A stretch of 8,712 nt of DNA from Bacillota bacterium (GTDB lineage: Bacteria > Bacillota > Clostridia > Oscillospirales > Ruminococcaceae): NCBI GenBank assembly GCA_023457175.1, contig JAEWMM010000236.1:1-8712 (forward strand), in the 5' to 3' direction. The translations under genes and the position numbers were made by a program. A model generated the notes under the pieces. The model did not search any database, was not told where the DNA came from, and saw only the letters and a program-made list of their open reading frames with translations. Positions 6,723 to 8,712 of the stretch are shown piece after piece. Position 1 is the first letter of the stretch. Each line of letters opens with the position of its first letter.

Positions 6723-7769
6723 ATGAAAGAAAGGGTGAGCGCGCTGAACTTCTTATTAACCTTGCTTGTGGCTGCGTTGGCGGGCTGGGTATTTTTTAAA
6801 ATACATATTCCGGGCGGCGTCATGGTGGGCGCAATTGCAGGCATAGTACTATTCAATTTTACGTACGGCAAAGCCTTTATGCCGGCTGAGGCAAAGGTCG
6901 CCGCACAGATTGTATCAGGCGCCTTTATCGGCGTGGGTGTCAGCAGGGAGGAGATCAGGCAGTTTCGGCGGCTGTTAAAGCCGCTGGTCCTCTTAAGCGT
7001 CTGTATGCTGGCGCTTAACCTGACGCTGGGCGCGGCCATGCATCTGGCGTCCGACCTTGATCTGATTACGGCTATGTTCTGCGCCGTTCCGGGCGGCATG
7101 TCCAACATACCGATTATTGCAGCCGAGATGGGCGCGGACAGCGCCAAGGTAGCCGTTATGCAGTTCATACGGCTGTGCGCAGGAATCGGACTGTTCCCGT
7201 CGGTGATTAAAATTTTTGTAAAGCAGGAAGAGAAGGTCTGCAAGCCCGCGAGCGATGCGCCCAAAACGCCCTATTCCCATTACGGCTTTATGGTAGCGGC
7301 CGCAGCGGCGGCGGTGGGCGGGCTGATAGGAGAGCTCTCAAATATTCCCGCGGGTGCGCTGCTGCTTTCGCTGCTTGCAACCATTGCCGCAAAGCAGATG
7401 GTTCCCGCTTGCGTGCTGCCGGGCTGGATTAAGCGTCTGGCGCAGGTACTCGCGGGCGCTTATATCGGCACCGGCATCGGCCCGCAGGATATCGCGCAGA
7501 TGAAAGGCCTGCTGTTGCCGGCTGTTATCATGCTTGGGTCGTATATGGTGGCCTGCGTTGTGATTGCCCGTCTGCTCAGCCGGCACACAACGCTGACAAC
7601 CAGCGAGGGCATGCTGGCTGCAACGCCGGCGGGGGCGTCGGATATGGCGCTTATCTCAGCGGATATCGGCATTTCCTCGCCCGACGTCATTATTTTGCAG
7701 ATCGGCCGCATGCTGTCGGCGGTATTGATTTTTCCATATGTGATCCGCCTTGTCGTCGGCCTGTTTTAG
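6723..7769 (+). CDS. AbrB-duplication family integral membrane protein (putative transporter)
   Basis: The protein has 348 residues and about 10 hydrophobic segments. It matches the membrane family named after an AbrB duplication (PF05145 type), often mislabelled as an AbrB transcriptional regulator or ammonia monooxygenase; there is no DNA-binding domain here. The duplication is visible: IHIPGGVMVGAIAG near 27-40 versus NIPAGALLLSLLATI near 207; GAFIGVGVSREEI near 66 versus GAYIGTGIGPQDI near 244; VPGGMSNIPIIAAEMG near 122 versus TPAGASDMALISADIG near 301. Repeats are about 178 residues apart. Transport or efflux of an organic acid is inferred from topology and neighbours; no substrate is known. 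Start choice is uncertain: the ATG at 6723 has no Shine-Dalgarno, while AAAGGGTGA at 6730-6738 sits 5 bases before an in-frame CTG at 6744, which would remove 7 residues. It is divergent from lysR and probably under its control. Confidence 0.85.
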   Translation: MKERVSALNFLLTLLVAALAGWVFFKIHIPGGVMVGAIAGIVLFNFTYGKAFMPAEAKVAAQIVSGAFIGVGVSREEIRQFRRLLKPLVLLSVCMLALNLTLGAAMHLASDLDLITAMFCAVPGGMSNIPIIAAEMGADSAKVAVMQFIRLCAGIGLFPSVIKIFVKQEEKVCKPASDAPKTPYSHYGFMVAAAAAAVGGLIGELSNIPAGALLLSLLATIAAKQMVPACVLPGWIKRLAQVLAGAYIGTGIGPQDIAQMKGLLLPAVIMLGSYMVACVVIARLLSRHTTLTTSEGMLAATPAGASDMALISADIGISSPDVIILQIGRMLSAVLIFPYVIRLVVGLF

Positions 7770-7783
7770 AATGTGTCAAAAAA

Positions 7784-7798
7784 GTTTCAGGCTGAAAC
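7784..7798 (-). terminator. Terminator-like palindrome reading on the - strand
   Basis: GTTTCAG-G-CTGAAAC forms a short stem and on the - strand is followed at once by six T's (A-run at 7778-7783 on +). The stem is short and AT-rich. No - strand gene lies upstream within the window, so its role is unclear and it may be chance. Confidence 0.3.
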
Positions 7799-7956
7799 AG
7801 CCGCGGGACGACTATGATGCCGTGACGCTGCGCAGCGGCCTGCCGCCGCTCATGTGCGCTGATGCCATTTACTTGGCGCCCATGGTGCGACATGTAATTC
7901 CCCAGATAAACAACGGACAGACCAACGCTGCAAAGCATAATAAAAACAGAACCTTT

Positions 7957-7963
7957 GAGGAGG
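7957..7963 (+). promoter_or_regulatory. Ribosome binding site of tam
   Basis: GAGGAGG lies 7 bases before the ATG at 7971, an optimal arrangement that fixes the start of a gene whose stop is outside the window. Confidence 0.75.
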
Positions 7964-7970
7964 CTAAATT

Positions 7971-8712
7971 ATGGCGGACTGGCAGCCTGTACAATATTTA
8001 AAATACAGGAACGAGAGAACGCAGCCCTCGATCGATTTGGTCAACCGGATCAACCTCATCGAGCCGCAACGGATTATCGACATCGGTTGCGGGCCCGGTA
8101 ACAGTACGATGATTCTTAAGGACCGCTGGCCCAACGCGGCCATCTACGGGCTGGATAATTCAGAAAATATGATTGCGAGGGCCAGAAATGAATACCCCGG
8201 CATCCACTGGCTGCAAATGAGTGCCGGGGACGACTTGTCCGCATTGGGCAAATTTGACCTAGTGTTTACCAACGCGGCCCTGCAGTGGATGCCGGCGCAC
8301 GAAGCGTTGATACCCAGCCTGTATGGTATGCTCAATGAAGGCGGTGTTCTTGCGGCACAGGTGCCCTGTGTCAGGCATTTGCCGGTCTATGCCAATATAC
8401 AAAGCCTGATTAGCTCCGGCAAATGGGCGCATTATTTTGAGTATCCGCCCGTCTACCCCAAGCACTACCCTTATGCGCATTATTACAATATCCTTTGCGG
8501 GCTGACCGATAAAATAGAGGTCTGGCAAACCGATTATATCCACATTCTGCCCGATCATGACGGTATTGTAGAGTGGTACAAGGGCACCGGATTGCGCCCG
8601 TTTTTAAATATGCTGCCGGACGAAAGGCTCCGGTCTGATTTTTGTAACGATTACCGGCGGCTTATTTGCGAGACATACCCCATGGAGAAGGACGGCAGGG
8701 TGCTATTGCCCT
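7971..8712 (+). CDS. tam: Trans-aconitate 2-methyltransferase Tam, 3' end outside the window
   Basis: Tam transfers a methyl group from S-adenosylmethionine to trans-aconitate (EC 2.1.1.144), neutralising this spontaneous isomer of cis-aconitate that inhibits aconitase. It is a soluble class I methyltransferase. The start MADWQPVQYLKYRNERTQP matches the DW.P..Y..F..ER.RP pattern of Tam. Motif I is DIGCGPGNS (37-45), the acidic residue binding the SAM ribose is D62 in YGLDNSENMIARA, and FDLVFTNAALQWMP (95-108) is the family's motif IV region. Further Tam-like stretches are HAYYDI-type AHYYNILCG, EVWQTDYIH, and WYKGTGLRPFLNMLP. The C-terminal YPMEKDGRVLLP is where E. coli Tam has YPLQENGQILLAFP. 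247 codons are visible; the family is about 250-260 residues, so only a few are lost. The substrate assignment rests on remembered similarity; relatives may methylate other small carboxylates. Confidence 0.88.
   Translation, partial: MADWQPVQYLKYRNERTQPSIDLVNRINLIEPQRIIDIGCGPGNSTMILKDRWPNAAIYGLDNSENMIARARNEYPGIHWLQMSAGDDLSALGKFDLVFTNAALQWMPAHEALIPSLYGMLNEGGVLAAQVPCVRHLPVYANIQSLISSGKWAHYFEYPPVYPKHYPYAHYYNILCGLTDKIEVWQTDYIHILPDHDGIVEWYKGTGLRPFLNMLPDERLRSDFCNDYRRLICETYPMEKDGRVLLP

Larger units (their letters stand above)
7770..7970 (+). other. Gap between the AbrB-type gene and tam
   Basis: No convincing gene is seen in these 201 bases. GCGCAGCGGC (7830-7839) can pair with GCCGC (7845-7849) and TGCGC (7855-7859) in a GC-rich stem with a 5-base bulge. 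GTTTCAG/CTGAAAC (7784-7798) is a short palindrome that on the - strand is followed by TTTTTT. A weak + strand promoter candidate for tam is TTGGCG (7873-7878), 16 bases, TAATTC (7895-7900). Confidence 0.5.

Noticed and set aside
6723..7769. Reading the AbrB-type gene as a transcription regulator or ammonia monooxygenase
   Set aside because: The protein is membrane-embedded with an internal duplication and has no SpoVT/AbrB DNA-binding fold and no monooxygenase metal-site pattern. Those names are inherited annotation errors for this family.
7690..8001. Open frames of about 82-83 codons on both strands in the gap before tam
   Set aside because: They overlap each other and the flanking genes. 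Neither has a good ribosome binding site or recognisable content, and the + frame runs into tam out of frame.
8144..8558. - strand open frames within tam
   Set aside because: Tam is strongly recognised on the + strand over this whole stretch; these frames are its antisense shadows.
1..8712. CRISPR arrays, tRNA/rRNA genes, insertion sequences, phage or defence genes
   Set aside because: No regularly spaced repeats, transposase, integrase or structural RNA signatures were seen on either strand by eye.

Overview
The window is an ordered organic-acid metabolism region, most likely from an anaerobic Firmicute of the class Clostridia. The reasons are the moderately high GC content, strong AGGAGG-type ribosome binding sites before nearly every gene, a Clostridia-style lipoprotein leader followed by a Ser/Ala/Pro/Gly linker, and the presence of citrate lyase. 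The genus cannot be read from the sequence alone.

Left block (1-5351, + strand): a partial citE (citrate lyase beta subunit, cut by the left edge) and a complete citF (alpha subunit), then a complete tripartite tricarboxylate transporter in the order tctC (lipid-anchored binding protein), tctB (small membrane subunit) and tctA (large membrane subunit). All five run the same way. The gaps are 2, 71, 81 and 19 bases, so one operon is likely. The simplest reading is uptake of citrate or a related tricarboxylate by TctCBA and cleavage by citrate lyase to acetate and oxaloacetate. A GC-rich hairpin between tctC and tctB may set a higher dose of the binding protein. A bidirectional terminator follows tctA.

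Middle block (5505-6722): a LysR-type regulator on the - strand. It is convergent with tctA and divergent from the next gene. Its own promoter is visible, and a 15-bp hairpin abuts its stop codon. The 247-base divergent gap carries several small hairpins.

Right block (6723-8712, + strand): a polytopic membrane protein of the AbrB-duplication family (not the DNA-binding AbrB regulator), a 201-base gap, and a trans-aconitate 2-methyltransferase (tam) that runs off the right edge with only its last few residues missing. Tam acts on trans-aconitate, the isomerisation product of the citrate-pathway intermediate cis-aconitate, so it fits the tricarboxylate theme.

No tRNA, rRNA, CRISPR array, insertion sequence or phage gene is seen. 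No wholly new system is apparent. The points of interest are the pairing of citrate lyase with a TTT transporter, the divergent LysR/AbrB-type membrane protein pair, and the nearby tam gene.
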